Positions 27,995 through 36,844 of a stretch of 38,084 bases of DNA are shown piece by piece. The notes under the pieces were generated by a model. It was not told the origin of the DNA and searched no databases. It saw only the letters and a program-made list of their open reading frames with translations. The number at the start of each line of letters is the position of its first letter. The stretch's first letter is position 1. The stretch is from Bacteroidota bacterium. Its GTDB lineage: Bacteria > Bacteroidota > Bacteroidia > J057 > RFSG01. The DNA lies in NCBI GenBank assembly GCA_947459115.1, contig CANHCC010000003.1, positions 1 through 38,084 of the forward strand, given 5' to 3'. Made by a program: the position numbers and the translations under genes.

Positions 27995-29080
27995 ATGACC
28001 ATAAACGAAAAACAGGTTCTTGATGCACTGAGAGAGGTGGAAGACCCGGATTTAAAAAAAGATCTGGTAACGCTGAATATGATTCGAAACCTTCATATCG
28101 AAGGAAAAAGAATCTCCTTTACTGTCATGCTTACAACTCCGGCATGCCCAATGAAGGAAATGATACACAATGCCTGTGTTCGCGCCATACACCTCCTGGT
28201 TTCACAAGAGGCTGAGGTTGAAATTGAAATGAGCGCAGAAGTAACAGGTCGCAAACCCAAAGACCAGGTTTTACCAGGTGTAAAAAATATTATCGCAGTC
28301 GCCTCAGGAAAAGGAGGCGTTGGAAAATCCACCGTATCCATGAATCTTGCGATTGCTCTTACCAGATCCGGTTCGAAAGTTGGATTGATGGACGCGGACA
28401 TCTATGGCCCCAGCCTACCAATTATGAGTGGCCTTCAGGGAGAACAACCCATGGCCCATAATCGGGATGGGAAACAATGGATTCAGCCATTGGAAAGATT
28501 TGGAATTAAATTAATGTCCATAGGTTTTCTGGTCCCTCAGGACCATGCGATTATCTGGAGAGGTCCAATGGCCTCTAAGGCACTTGGGCAATTTATTACA
28601 GATGTAGATTGGGGGGAACTGGATTATTTAATTGTGGATTTGCCTCCCGGCACAGGAGACATCCATTTAACTCTGGTACAACATCTGCCCCTGACAGGCG
28701 CTGTAATTGTAACCACCCCACAGGCCGTTGCGCTCGCAGATGCCAGAAAAGGACTAGCAATGTTCCAATCCGATGCAGTGAAAGTACCCGTTCTGGGAGT
28801 GATTGAAAACATGTCCTGGTTCTCTCCTCCCGATATGCCTGAGAAAAAATATCATCTGTTTGGAAAAGATGGCGGAAAAGATTTATCCATTGAAAAAGGG
28901 GTTCCTCTTTTAGGTCAGATTCCGATGGTTGAAAGCCTGAGAACAGGTGGAGACATTGGGGTACCTGCAGCATTAGAGGCTGAAGGATTGGTCGCTGAAG
29001 CATATTTAAATTTAGCAGGGGAAGTGGCTCGACAGGTATCTATGCAGAATTCCCGTACCTTTGATACAGTCATTTCATAA
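27995..29080 (+). CDS. Mrp/ApbC-type iron-sulfur carrier ATPase
   Basis: A 361-residue protein. An N-terminal MIP18/DUF59-like domain (about 5-80, with TTPACPMKEMI) is followed by a P-loop ATPase with deviant Walker A GKGGVGKS at 105-112, DADIYGPS and VDLPPGTGD. Mrp proteins deliver [4Fe-4S] clusters. The C-terminal CxxC that bridges the cluster in ApbC/Nbp35 is absent: the segment reads ENMSWFSPPDMPEKKYHLFG. I recall similar substitutions in other Bacteroidota but cannot verify this. The ATG at 27995 is chosen over an in-frame TTG at 27965 as it begins the family N-terminus. The NifU-domain gene follows 6 bp later. Confidence 0.9.
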   Translation: MTINEKQVLDALREVEDPDLKKDLVTLNMIRNLHIEGKRISFTVMLTTPACPMKEMIHNACVRAIHLLVSQEAEVEIEMSAEVTGRKPKDQVLPGVKNIIAVASGKGGVGKSTVSMNLAIALTRSGSKVGLMDADIYGPSLPIMSGLQGEQPMAHNRDGKQWIQPLERFGIKLMSIGFLVPQDHAIIWRGPMASKALGQFITDVDWGELDYLIVDLPPGTGDIHLTLVQHLPLTGAVIVTTPQAVALADARKGLAMFQSDAVKVPVLGVIENMSWFSPPDMPEKKYHLFGKDGGKDLSIEKGVPLLGQIPMVESLRTGGDIGVPAALEAEGLVAEAYLNLAGEVARQVSMQNSRTFDTVIS

Positions 29081-29086
29081 ATCATC

Positions 29087-29335
29087 ATGAGTGCAAGAAC
29101 TGCTGAATTAGAGCAAAAAATTGAAACTGCCCTGGATACCATTCGCCCTTATCTTCAATCGGATGGAGGAGGCGTGCGTTTGGTAGATATTACAGAGGAG
29201 GGAGTTGTACAGTTGGAATTGACCGGCGCCTGCGGGGATTGCAGCATGAGCAGCATGACTATGAAAGCAGGCATTGAACAGGCCATTCGAAAAGCAGCCC
29301 CTGAAGTAACCCGGGTGGAAGCCATCAATGGGTAA
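29087..29335 (+). CDS. NifU-like C-terminal domain protein (Fe-S scaffold)
   Basis: An 82-residue single-domain protein with the NifU C-terminal signature: IRPYLQSDGGGVRLVDI and GACGDCSMSSMTMKAGIE, with cysteines C49 and C52 as CxxC. Such proteins hold or transfer Fe-S clusters. It lies 6 bp after the Mrp-type ATPase gene, supporting a joint cluster assembly or delivery function, and its end overlaps the next gene by 8 bp. Confidence 0.93.
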   Translation: MSARTAELEQKIETALDTIRPYLQSDGGGVRLVDITEEGVVQLELTGACGDCSMSSMTMKAGIEQAIRKAAPEVTRVEAING

Positions 29336-29543
29336 AAATATTTTTATTTGCGCCATCCTGATTTTTCAGGGTTCACAAACCTGGGCTCAAATGACTTATG
29401 AAGGAAGGTTAACGCCTAACGAATCACGCGCCTGGCTTTATGGGAGCCTCACGGTTTTTGCATTATTACTTCTATTGGTTTACAACATGGAAAAAATATC
29501 CCCCTGGATTCGAGAACGGTTTCGTAAATTCACAGGCAAATAA
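29328..29543 (+). CDS. Small membrane protein of unknown function
   Basis: A 71-residue protein. The N-terminus looks like a signal peptide (NIFICAILIFQGSQTWAQ), followed by a short extracytoplasmic part and one membrane helix (WLYGSLTVFALLLLLVYN). The tail is basic (RERFRKFTGK), presumably cytoplasmic. It overlaps the NifU-domain gene by 8 bp, so it is translated from the same transcript. I recognise no family. Confidence 0.6.
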   Translation: MGKNIFICAILIFQGSQTWAQMTYEGRLTPNESRAWLYGSLTVFALLLLLVYNMEKISPWIRERFRKFTGK

Positions 29544-29685
29544 TTACGCCACCTGATTACAGTCTCCAATAATACCCCTCAGGCAGTATCTTCCTGTTAT
29601 TAAAAGATGACCTGTTTCTTGTGGCGCATAGCAGAATTAAAACATGATGCCAATCCAATTTAAATCAGCCAATCTTTGCTGTTCC

Positions 29686-30480
29686 ATGGCCCCCGTTAAA
29701 TGGTTTCTTCCCCTAATTGCCGGCGCCACTCTTTTACTCCCCGGATGTTATTCAATCCGGAAAAACGAGAAAAATATACCTGTTTACAAACGAAAAGAAG
29801 CACTTCCTGCTTACACGGAGAAAACGCAGGCCGTTGAAATCGTCGATACAGAATCGCCCAAACCAGTAGAATCCTCCCCTACGCCCTCCACCACCTCCTC
29901 AACGGAAATGAATGCGACGGAAAGTACCGCCACTTCAGCAGAAACATCTGCACAACCTACCCAAGAACGCATTCACCGTATGGTACATGAATCCAAAATG
30001 GAAATCATCGCTTCGGGCATGAGTGCGGAATATGTAGAAGCCCATTTTAAAGTTGTTGAAATGATAGACGAAGAGACCGAGAAAAAAGTGATCTGGCGTT
30101 ATCAAATTGGGGAATATCAAATTGAAATTATTGACCTGGTGAATTGGAATATGGATGCGCAGGGCAACATCCAATATACCCACAACATTCGTCAGGAGTG
30201 GGGCACAACCAGAAACATTGAGACTGTCATTTCCTCAGCAGAGGCCGATCAAGCGATGCGCAATTGCATTGGAGATTACGAAGGAGCCGTTTTAAAATAC
30301 ACCGCACTTGAACTACCTGGCTCTGCCTCTCCCTGGCTAATAGCCAAAAGCACCAAGCCTGCACCGGGTGGTTCTCCCGAGGACAAAATTTTCCTGCAAG
30401 GATATATCAATTTAGAAACCGGTGCCTGTCACAAAGAAATCGCAGGAGTCATCCATACACCGTTAGATGACAGAAAGTAA
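29686..30480 (+). CDS. Lipoprotein of unknown function
   Basis: A 264-residue protein. The ATG at 29686 gives a clean lipoprotein signal (KWFLPLIAGATLLLPGC, C21). An ATG at 29644 would add 14 residues with two extra cysteines and is less likely. After the lipid anchor comes a Thr/Ser/Glu/Pro-rich linker (about 45-90), then a folded domain beginning near IHRMVHESKMEIIASGMSAEYVEAHFKVVEMIDEETEKKVIWRY at low complexity. No known domain is recognised. It is followed by a bidirectional terminator and is convergent with another lipoprotein gene. Confidence 0.72.
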   Translation: MAPVKWFLPLIAGATLLLPGCYSIRKNEKNIPVYKRKEALPAYTEKTQAVEIVDTESPKPVESSPTPSTTSSTEMNATESTATSAETSAQPTQERIHRMVHESKMEIIASGMSAEYVEAHFKVVEMIDEETEKKVIWRYQIGEYQIEIIDLVNWNMDAQGNIQYTHNIRQEWGTTRNIETVISSAEADQAMRNCIGDYEGAVLKYTALELPGSASPWLIAKSTKPAPGGSPEDKIFLQGYINLETGACHKEIAGVIHTPLDDRK

Positions 30481-30510
30481 AAATTGATTTTCCGATACCC
30501 AATGAAACCT

Positions 30511-30547
30511 AAAAAAAAGCCCTCAAAATGAGGGCTTTCTTTTTTTT
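30511..30547. terminator. Bidirectional Rho-independent terminator
   Basis: AAAGCCCTCA (30516-30525) pairs perfectly with TGAGGGCTTT (30529-30538) around an AAA loop. It has an A-run on the left and a T-run on the right, so it works for both the plus-strand lipoprotein gene and the convergent minus-strand gene. Confidence 0.95.
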
Positions 30548-30566
30548 AAATTATGCTGCTGTGTTT

Positions 30567-31079
30567 TTAAAAATCATAGAGGATAACTTTCTTCATATCC
30601 ACATTTTCCGGAGGAAGATTGTTTAGTTTCAGCTGAACCTGCTCTACAGGGAAACAAAAACAACATTTATTTTGATCCATGGCCTGCCCGGAAGAAATTC
30701 GATTAACCTTTAGAATGGTAATCGTATCCTTCAGGTTAAATTCTGCATTAGTTATGACATAACGGGTCATAGGATTAGGGAGAAGCAAGGCTTTGCAAGA
30801 ATCCGCCAGACCATAAGAGTATAACCACTTACCGGTATCCGTCAAGCTGCTTATGGAGTAACCGGATATCTGAGTTCCCACATGAAAAGCGGAATCACAA
30901 TATTTTTTGGCAGTATCCACATACTCGATTACCACATGATTTTTGGGGCAATCCGGACACACTTTATCCTTACATACATCCTTGGTACAGGATGGAAGGA
31001 TAAAAAATCCGAGAACAAAAATTAAGAGCAGAGAGGGCTGAGTGAATTTTCCTGACCAGACAGAGAGGTTTGTTTTCAT
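30567..31079 (-). CDS. Cysteine-rich lipoprotein of unknown function
   Basis: A 170-residue protein with a lipoprotein signal (LLLIFVLGFFILPSC, C31). The mature N-terminus is CTKDVCKDKVCPDCPKN, with Cys at 36, 41 and 44, and a second cluster KCCFCF lies near 138-143. The cysteines could form disulfides or bind metal, which the sequence does not settle. I recognise no family. It follows an unknown gene by 19 bp on the same strand and ends at a shared terminator. Confidence 0.7.
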   Translation of the reverse strand: MKTNLSVWSGKFTQPSLLLIFVLGFFILPSCTKDVCKDKVCPDCPKNHVVIEYVDTAKKYCDSAFHVGTQISGYSISSLTDTGKWLYSYGLADSCKALLLPNPMTRYVITNAEFNLKDTITILKVNRISSGQAMDQNKCCFCFPVEQVQLKLNNLPPENVDMKKVILYDF

Positions 31080-31098
31080 GTGTAAGGGGATTGATAAA

Positions 31099-31656
31099 TC
31101 AGGAACGAATATCTTTAAGTTTTGAAACCGGAAGATTCAGGAGTTCAAAATCTGGATAATCCTCCATTAAAATTCTAAATTTTTCCAAATAGGTGCCTGT
31201 AGAATTTTTATTCTTTGTAACAAAAGAGGTAATTTTTTGAAAGTACTCCCGAATGGAGGGATGCGCCTTATCTACAATCAGACCCTGAATTTTATCCATT
31301 TCAAATTCTTTCTCATTGGCGAAATAGGTAATCAAAAGGGGCTTCATCTTTTTCTTTTCTTCATCCTCAAAGGCGGAATTACAAAAAGCTTTGATAACAT
31401 CAAATAAAACCGTTCTGTGATTGGTGTTTTTGAAAAAAAGGCTCAGCTCCATCCAGAAGATGTAAGGGATATAAACGCCACCGGCAACATCCATAACCTG
31501 GTTTCGAAACATGCGATAGTCATCTTCGCCTTTATTTTTCATATCCAGGCACAAGGATTTTAAATCCGCCAATACCTGATCCCGATTTTCGTCTAGATCC
31601 GCACCGGCCTTTTCTTCTATCCGGGTAATCAATTGATTTATTTCTGCAACTGTCAT
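31099..31656 (-). CDS. Conserved-looking cytoplasmic protein of unknown function
   Basis: A 185-residue protein, probably mostly helical, with no signal peptide or membrane helix. It has a charged N-terminus (MTVAEINQLITRIEEKAGADLDENR) and a central hydrophobic segment (GGVYIPYIFWMELSLFFKN) too polar for a membrane span. I recognise no family. It is the first gene of a two-gene minus unit with the Cys-rich lipoprotein and is divergent from nuoG. Confidence 0.65.
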   Translation of the reverse strand: MTVAEINQLITRIEEKAGADLDENRDQVLADLKSLCLDMKNKGEDDYRMFRNQVMDVAGGVYIPYIFWMELSLFFKNTNHRTVLFDVIKAFCNSAFEDEEKKKMKPLLITYFANEKEFEMDKIQGLIVDKAHPSIREYFQKITSFVTKNKNSTGTYLEKFRILMEDYPDFELLNLPVSKLKDIRS

Positions 31657-31686
31657 GAAATACTAATTCTATTATGATTCAAATGG

Positions 31687-31694
31687 CAAATTTA
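31687..31694 (-). promoter_or_regulatory. Possible -7 element for the 31656 gene
   Basis: The minus strand reads TAAATTTG (TANNTTTG), about 30 bp upstream of the start. A -33 TTG at normal distance is not seen. An inverted repeat CTTTCAGG (31711-31718) / CCTGAAAG (31774-31781) lies further out, between the divergent genes. Confidence 0.35.
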
Positions 31695-31808
31695 ATACAA
31701 ATTCAGGACTCTTTCAGGCATAAAAGTAGCAGTTCATATGGATTTTGAAACAGAATATTAAGTATTTTTAAGCCCTGAAAGCTAAAATAGAGAGCCGAGA
31801 ACAGGATT

Positions 31809-33551
31809 ATGAGCGAAAACGTATCCAAAATCAGCATCGACGGGAAAGAATTTGAATTTGTTTCTTCCGGTCCGGACAAGGAAAAAAGAAAGTTGTTGCA
31901 GTTTGCACTGGACAACGGTGTAGATATTCCATATTTCTGCTACCACGAGGGTATGTCCATCCCCACTAATTGTCGTATGTGCCTGATAGAACTCGGGAAT
32001 CCCGTCATAGATCGGGGAACGGGTCAGGCAGTATTAGAAGAAGATGGCAGCCCTAAGATTGGCTGGATGCATAAACCTATGACTTCCTGCAATCTGGATT
32101 TAAGCCCGGGTATGGTGATTAAAACGCAGAAAACTTCCCCAAAAATCAAAAAAGCTCAGGAAGGCGTTTTGGAATTTATGCTCATCAATCACCCTCTGGA
32201 TTGTCCGATTTGCGATCAAGCCGGTGAGTGCCCACTTCAGATCAACACGTATAAGTTTGGTCCCGAGGGTTCGAGATATGAACTGAGCAAAGTTCATAAG
32301 CCCAAGCGTATTGAACTGGGCCCTCATGTTACGCTGGATGCGGAAAGATGTATTAACTGCACGCGTTGTACCCGATTCACAGAAGAAATCTCCAAAACGG
32401 ATCAATTAACCATTATCTCCCGAGGAGACAAAAACCATCCGGCAGTTGCGCCTGGAAAAACATTCGATGATGCCTACTCCATGAATGTGATAGATCTTTG
32501 TCCGGTAGGTGCATTAACCAGTACTGATTTCCGTTTTAAAGCGCGTGTATGGGAAATGAATTATACGCCTACCCTTTGTACTGGTTGCGCTAAAGGATGT
32601 AGTGTGAATGTTTGGGTTAAAGACAATCAGGTCCTTCGTCAAACCCCAAGAGAGAATCGTAAGATTAACGATTGGTGGATGTGCGATGAAGGCAGATTAG
32701 ACATTGACAAATTGAATCATAACCGTACTTCCGGGATAAAACTCAAAGGGGATGTTCCGGTTACATTTGAAGCGGGCATTCAAAAAGCAGCAGACTTACT
32801 TGCCCAGGCCAATAAATCCAAAGTGCTATTTGCAGGGTCTCCCTATGCCTCTCTCGAGTCGAATTATGCAATTGCTAAACTCGCAAGAGAATATAATAAC
32901 AGTACCGTTGTCTTCACCGGTCACACACAGACTGGGTGGGGAGATGATCTTTTGAAAAAGGATGATCGTACCCCCAATCGCAAAGCTTGTGAATTATTGG
33001 GTTTTACAGAAGTAAGTGCAGAAGAATTCAGCAATATGGCTGCTCAGGCCGATTTGGTTTACATGTTGGAAAATGACCGCTTGCTGGATTCAATAGAAAT
33101 TTCAGAAAACACACGCATCATTGCCCATGCCACCCGTCATGGCAAAAATTCTGACAAATGCACGATGATTCTTCCTGCAGCCACTCACCTGGAGGCAGCT
33201 GGTACATTCATCAACGAAGGCAATATCGCACAGCTAACCCGCCAGGCGAAAGAAATCCGTCAAATGAGCCCTGAAATGTGGATGAGTATGTCCAAAAGCA
33301 GATCTGATAAAGGAGCGGTTTTGATGGATAACTGGAAACATGCGGACCATATTTTAGATTGCCTTGCTTCCTATTCTATCATAAGTAGAATTTCCAAAAA
33401 AGCCGGCGTCCCTGCCTTACCAGAAAGTCATAAAGAGTTGTTTGCTCAACTTAAACAACAATACCCTGAATTATTATCAGACTTAAAATTATCCGCTTTT
33501 GTTCCGAAAGAGGCATTCAAAATGAATCAGTTTGATTTTGCCATAGGATAA
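31809..33551 (+). CDS. nuoG: NADH-quinone oxidoreductase subunit G
   Basis: A 580-residue peripheral subunit of respiratory complex I. Cluster ligands are all visible: C44, C55, C58, C94 (2Fe-2S, N1b), H128, C132, C135, C141 (N5), C181, C184, C187, C231 (N4), and C257-x2-C260-x3-C264-x27-C292, which matches the optional N7 cluster. A shortened molybdopterin-oxidoreductase-like domain follows; the E. coli protein is about 900 residues. No other nuo gene is within the window, so the gene is either detached or at the end of a cluster on a separate segment. Divergent from an unknown gene, it ends at a strong terminator. Start M1 is supported by family alignment. Confidence 0.93.
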   Translation: MSENVSKISIDGKEFEFVSSGPDKEKRKLLQFALDNGVDIPYFCYHEGMSIPTNCRMCLIELGNPVIDRGTGQAVLEEDGSPKIGWMHKPMTSCNLDLSPGMVIKTQKTSPKIKKAQEGVLEFMLINHPLDCPICDQAGECPLQINTYKFGPEGSRYELSKVHKPKRIELGPHVTLDAERCINCTRCTRFTEEISKTDQLTIISRGDKNHPAVAPGKTFDDAYSMNVIDLCPVGALTSTDFRFKARVWEMNYTPTLCTGCAKGCSVNVWVKDNQVLRQTPRENRKINDWWMCDEGRLDIDKLNHNRTSGIKLKGDVPVTFEAGIQKAADLLAQANKSKVLFAGSPYASLESNYAIAKLAREYNNSTVVFTGHTQTGWGDDLLKKDDRTPNRKACELLGFTEVSAEEFSNMAAQADLVYMLENDRLLDSIEISENTRIIAHATRHGKNSDKCTMILPAATHLEAAGTFINEGNIAQLTRQAKEIRQMSPEMWMSMSKSRSDKGAVLMDNWKHADHILDCLASYSIISRISKKAGVPALPESHKELFAQLKQQYPELLSDLKLSAFVPKEAFKMNQFDFAIG

Positions 33552-33574
33552 AATCCTGTCGTCATAAGTTCAAT

Positions 33575-33606
33575 AAAAAAAGCAACTCATCCGGGTTGCT
33601 TTTTTT
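33575..33606 (+). terminator. Rho-independent terminator of nuoG
   Basis: AGCAACTC (33581-33588) pairs with GGGTTGCT (33593-33600, one wobble) around ATCC. The stem is extended by A-run/T-run pairing to 33575 and 33606. It lies 24 bp after the stop. Confidence 0.93.
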
Positions 33607-33614
33607 ATTTATGG

Positions 33615-33710
33615 CTTGGTGCAAGCCCCCGCTTGGTGCAAGCCTCTGCTTGGTGCAAGCCTCTGCTTGGTGCAAGCACCCGCTTGGTGCAAGCACCCGC
33701 TTGGTGCAAG
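33615..33710. repeat. 17-bp tandem hairpin array (family A), 6 copies
   Basis: CTTGGTGCAAG starts at 33615, 33632, 33649, 33666, 33683 and 33700, again exactly 17 bp apart and in the same orientation as at 23-152. Intervening hexamers are cccccg, cctctg, cctctg, cacccg and cacccg. The array is inserted precisely between the nuoG terminator and the atp-operon terminator, 32 kb from the RAYT gene. Confidence 0.95.
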
Positions 33711-33711
33711 C

Positions 33712-33747
33712 AAAAAGAAACGCCGATTGATATAATCAACCGGCGTT
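33712..33747 (-). terminator. Terminator of the atp operon
   Basis: Arms 33719-33731 and 33735-33747 (13 bp, one G-T wobble on the minus strand) close on a 3-base loop. Read on the minus strand the stem is followed by TCTTTTTG. It lies 21 bp after the atpG stop. Confidence 0.92.
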
Positions 33748-33768
33748 CGCTTGTGTGTGTATTAAATA

Positions 33769-34662
33769 TTAATTAGACTCCAGAGCATTGGCTCCACCCA
33801 CAATTTCCAAAAGTTCTTTGGTAATGGCAGCCTGACGCGCAGTGTTGTAGTATAATTTTAACTTACCCAATAATTCATTCGCATTCTCGGTTGCTTTATC
33901 CATCGCCGTCATTCTCGCCCCGTGCTCAGCTGCATTGGACTCAAGAACAGCTTTAAACAATTGAATCTTAATACTCTTAGGTAACAAATCCGACAAAATC
34001 TCTTCACGACCGGGCTCAAAGATATAATCCACGGATGAAGTTTTACCGCCTCCTGTTTGCTCCGGCATACTGATCGGCAATACCACTTCATTTACTCTTC
34101 TCTGAGTTGCGACATTCTTGAATTCATTGAATACCACTTCTACCCTATCCCACTCCTTCTGAACAAAACCGCTAATCACGCGGTCGGCAACTTCATTCAC
34201 CCGATCAAAACTCAATTGAGAAAACAAATCGGTGTTTTTGTTGTCGAGAATATTGAACTTCCTTTTGTTGAAGAATTCGAAACCGTATTTTCCAATACAC
34301 AGCAGGCTTACATTACCAGCTTTATACTGTTCAGAATATTTCTCTTGAATCAACTGAACCGTACCTTTATTGACATTCGCGTTAAAAGCACCACAAAGCC
34401 CTTTATTGGAGGTTACTACCACAATCAATACTTTATCCAGACTTCTGTTTTCTGTGAGAGGAGATAAAGCTTCCGCCTCAGAGGAATTTCCCTGAAGGTT
34501 GTCAATCAAATCCCTCAGCTTTCCTGCGTAAGGTCTCAGCATAATGATATTATCCTGAGCTCTTCTAAGCTTAGCCGCAGAAACCATTTTCATGGCCTTG
34601 GTAATCTGCTGCGTACTTTTAACGCTCTTGATACGATTGCGTATTTCTTTCAGGTTTGCCAT
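33769..34662 (-). CDS. atpG: ATP synthase F1 gamma subunit
   Basis: A 297-residue central-stalk subunit that couples proton-driven rotation to catalysis. The N-terminal coiled coil begins MANLKEIRNRIKSVKSTQQITKAMKMVSAAKLRRAQ, and the family C-terminal helix ends ARQAAITKELLEIVGGANALES. Length is typical. It is the last gene of this operon. atpD and atpC do not follow, consistent with the split F1 genes common in Bacteroidota. Confidence 0.97.
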   Translation of the reverse strand: MANLKEIRNRIKSVKSTQQITKAMKMVSAAKLRRAQDNIIMLRPYAGKLRDLIDNLQGNSSEAEALSPLTENRSLDKVLIVVVTSNKGLCGAFNANVNKGTVQLIQEKYSEQYKAGNVSLLCIGKYGFEFFNKRKFNILDNKNTDLFSQLSFDRVNEVADRVISGFVQKEWDRVEVVFNEFKNVATQRRVNEVVLPISMPEQTGGGKTSSVDYIFEPGREEILSDLLPKSIKIQLFKAVLESNAAEHGARMTAMDKATENANELLGKLKLYYNTARQAAITKELLEIVGGANALESN

Positions 34663-34681
34663 TTCGTCAAGTATTTCCTAA

Positions 34682-36262
34682 TCAGGCTTTATAAAGAGAG
34701 GAAACTTCGGCAGCCACCTGGCGGAGATTTTTCTCCACCTCATCTGTAAGCTTTCCATCCTTAATATCAGCCAAAGTCTGAGCGTATTTATTTTTCAAAA
34801 GATCCAGATAATTTCTTTCGAACTCTTTTACCTTGTCAACCGGCACATCATCAATCAGACCTTTAGTAGAAGCATAAATCACAGCAACTTGTTCTTCTAC
34901 GGACATAGGCACATATTGGGCCTGCTTTAATACTTCCACATTGCGTTTACCTCTTTCAAGTTGGCGCTTGGTGGTTGCGTCCAAGTCTGATCCGAATTTA
35001 GCGAAAGCTTCCAGCTCGCGATACTGAGCCAAATCCAGCTTCAGGGTACCAGCTACCTTTTTCATGGATTTAATCTGAGCAGATCCACCCACACGAGATA
35101 CCGAAATACCCACATTGATAGCAGGTCTTACACCGGAGTTAAACAATGCGGACTCCAGGAATATCTGACCATCTGTGATAGAAATAACATTGGTCGGAAT
35201 GTAGGCAGAAACGTCCCCTGCCTGAGTTTCAATAATCGGAAGAGCTGTTAAAGAACCTCCGCCTTTAATAATGGGACGGAAAGACTCCGGAAGGTCGTTC
35301 ATATTGGCAGCGATGCTATCATTGCTGATAATTTTAGCTGCTCTTTCCAACAAACGAGAGTGAAGGTAGAATACATCCCCGGGATAAGCTTCCCTTCCTG
35401 GAGGACGACGCAACAAGAGAGAGACCTCACGGTAAGCAACTGCTTGCTTAGAAAGATCATCATATACGATAAGCGCATGACGACCTGTATCTCTAAAGAA
35501 TTCGCCGATAGCAGCACCGGCGAAGGGCGCATAAAACTGATTTGGTGCCGGATCTGAGGCAGGAGCGGAGACCACAATGGTATATTCCATTGCCCCATTT
35601 TGCTCCAGCGTTTTCACGATTTGTGCAACCGTAGAAGCCTTCTGACCGCAGGCAACATAAATACAATATACAGGCTTCCCATTTTTAAAGCCTTCTTTCT
35701 GATTGATGATTGTATCAATAGCAACGGCTGTTTTACCTGTCTGACGATCACCGATAATTAATTCTCTCTGACCACGACCAATTGGAATCATGGCATCCAC
35801 TGCCTTCAAACCCGTTTGAAGTGGTTCATTAACCGGCTGACGGAAAATTACCCCCGGCGCTTTTCTTTCGATTGGTGCCTCATATAACTGACCTTGAAGC
35901 GGACCTTTTCCATCAATGGGTTCACCAAGTGGATTAATAACACGACCAAGCATCCCCTCTCCCACTTTAATGGAAGCAATCTGCCGGGTTCTTTTTACAG
36001 ACTCCCCTTCTTTGATGCCTTCGGAAACCCCAAGGATTACCGCACCGACATTATCTTCTTCCAGGTTAAGGACAATCCCTTTGAGTCCGTTTCTGAACTC
36101 AATCAACTCCCCGGATTGTACGCCTGTCATGCCGTAAATACGGGCAATACCATCACCAACCTGAAGAACAGTACCTACCTCTTCCAAATCCGCACCTGAA
36201 CGGAAGCCGGAGAGCTGCTCCTTTAATATTGCTGAAACTTCATCTGGTCTGACCTGTGCCAT
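34682..36262 (-). CDS. atpA: ATP synthase F1 alpha subunit
   Basis: A 526-residue non-catalytic nucleotide-binding subunit. The P-loop GDRQTGKT lies at 171-178, the arginine finger R390 is in [12 protein letters not shown], and the [23 protein letters not shown] block is intact. About 20 extra residues between the ERAAK helix and that block (roughly 313-335, [17 protein letters not shown]) distinguish it from E. coli; I recall this insertion from other Bacteroidota. It lies 5 bp after atpH and 19 bp before atpG. Confidence 0.98.
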   Translation of the reverse strand: MAQVRPDEVSAILKEQLSGFRSGADLEEVGTVLQVGDGIARIYGMTGVQSGELIEFRNGLKGIVLNLEEDNVGAVILGVSEGIKEGESVKRTRQIASIKVGEGMLGRVINPLGEPIDGKGPLQGQLYEAPIERKAPGVIFRQPVNEPLQTGLKAVDAMIPIGRGQRELIIGDRQTGKTAVAIDTIINQKEGFKNGKPVYCIYVACGQKASTVAQIVKTLEQNGAMEYTIVVSAPASDPAPNQFYAPFAGAAIGEFFRDTGRHALIVYDDLSKQAVAYREVSLLLRRPPGREAYPGDVFYLHSRLLERAAKIISNDSIAANMNDLPESFRPIIKGGGSLTALPIIETQAGDVSAYIPTNVISITDGQIFLESALFNSGVRPAINVGISVSRVGGSAQIKSMKKVAGTLKLDLAQYRELEAFAKFGSDLDATTKRQLERGKRNVEVLKQAQYVPMSVEEQVAVIYASTKGLIDDVPVDKVKEFERNYLDLLKNKYAQTLADIKDGKLTDEVEKNLRQVAAEVSSLYKA

Positions 36263-36267
36263 GTTCT

Positions 36268-36843
36268 TTAATTTTTAATATATGGATTACTGTTGAATTG
36301 CTGACTTAATCTTCTCAGAGACTCTGAGAAACTTTGATCGTATTGTAAATCTCCCGCTTTCAGAATAAATCCCCCTATTAAAGTAGGATCTATTTTTTCC
36401 ACCAAAGAGATGGTTGTATTGGATTTACCCGCCTGACGGGCGAGAAGTTCCTGGATTTTAGTTAACAAGGAAGACCGAGTTGCTTCTGAAACCGGCCCGG
36501 CTGTAATAACCTGTACTTCGGTAATATTGTGCAGACGACGATACAACTGAATGTACTCTTCACCTATAGTGGCTAAAACTGAAGAACGATTTTTATGGGT
36601 AATCAGAGCAAAGGCTTCCATTACCAATGGATTCATTTTGTCTTGGAAGAGGGATTGTAAAATTTGCTTCTTCTTATCACCTTGAATCAAAGGACTGCGC
36701 AGCATCAGAACGAATTCCCGATTTTCCATACATACCGAACGGAAAAGCTCCATGTCGTCCAACACCTGCTTATCAATGCCTTTCTGGATAGCCAAATCCA
36801 TGATGGCTTTAGCATACCTTTGGCCGATTCTTTCTGCTACCAT
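36268..36843 (-). CDS. atpH: ATP synthase F1 delta subunit
   Basis: A 191-residue peripheral-stalk subunit linking the alpha subunits to subunit b. It begins with the family pattern ([19 protein letters not shown]) and contains the conserved C-terminal [23 protein letters not shown]. It is one base after atpF and 5 bp before atpA, in standard operon order. Confidence 0.94.
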   Translation of the reverse strand: MVAERIGQRYAKAIMDLAIQKGIDKQVLDDMELFRSVCMENREFVLMLRSPLIQGDKKKQILQSLFQDKMNPLVMEAFALITHKNRSSVLATIGEEYIQLYRRLHNITEVQVITAGPVSEATRSSLLTKIQELLARQAGKSNTTISLVEKIDPTLIGGFILKAGDLQYDQSFSESLRRLSQQFNSNPYIKN

Positions 36844-36844
36844 A

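Noticed and set aside
31744-31770. TTTG and TATTTTTA as a nuoG promoter
   Set aside because: The spacing of 15 bp is short and the last base of the -7 element mismatches. Not strong enough to list.
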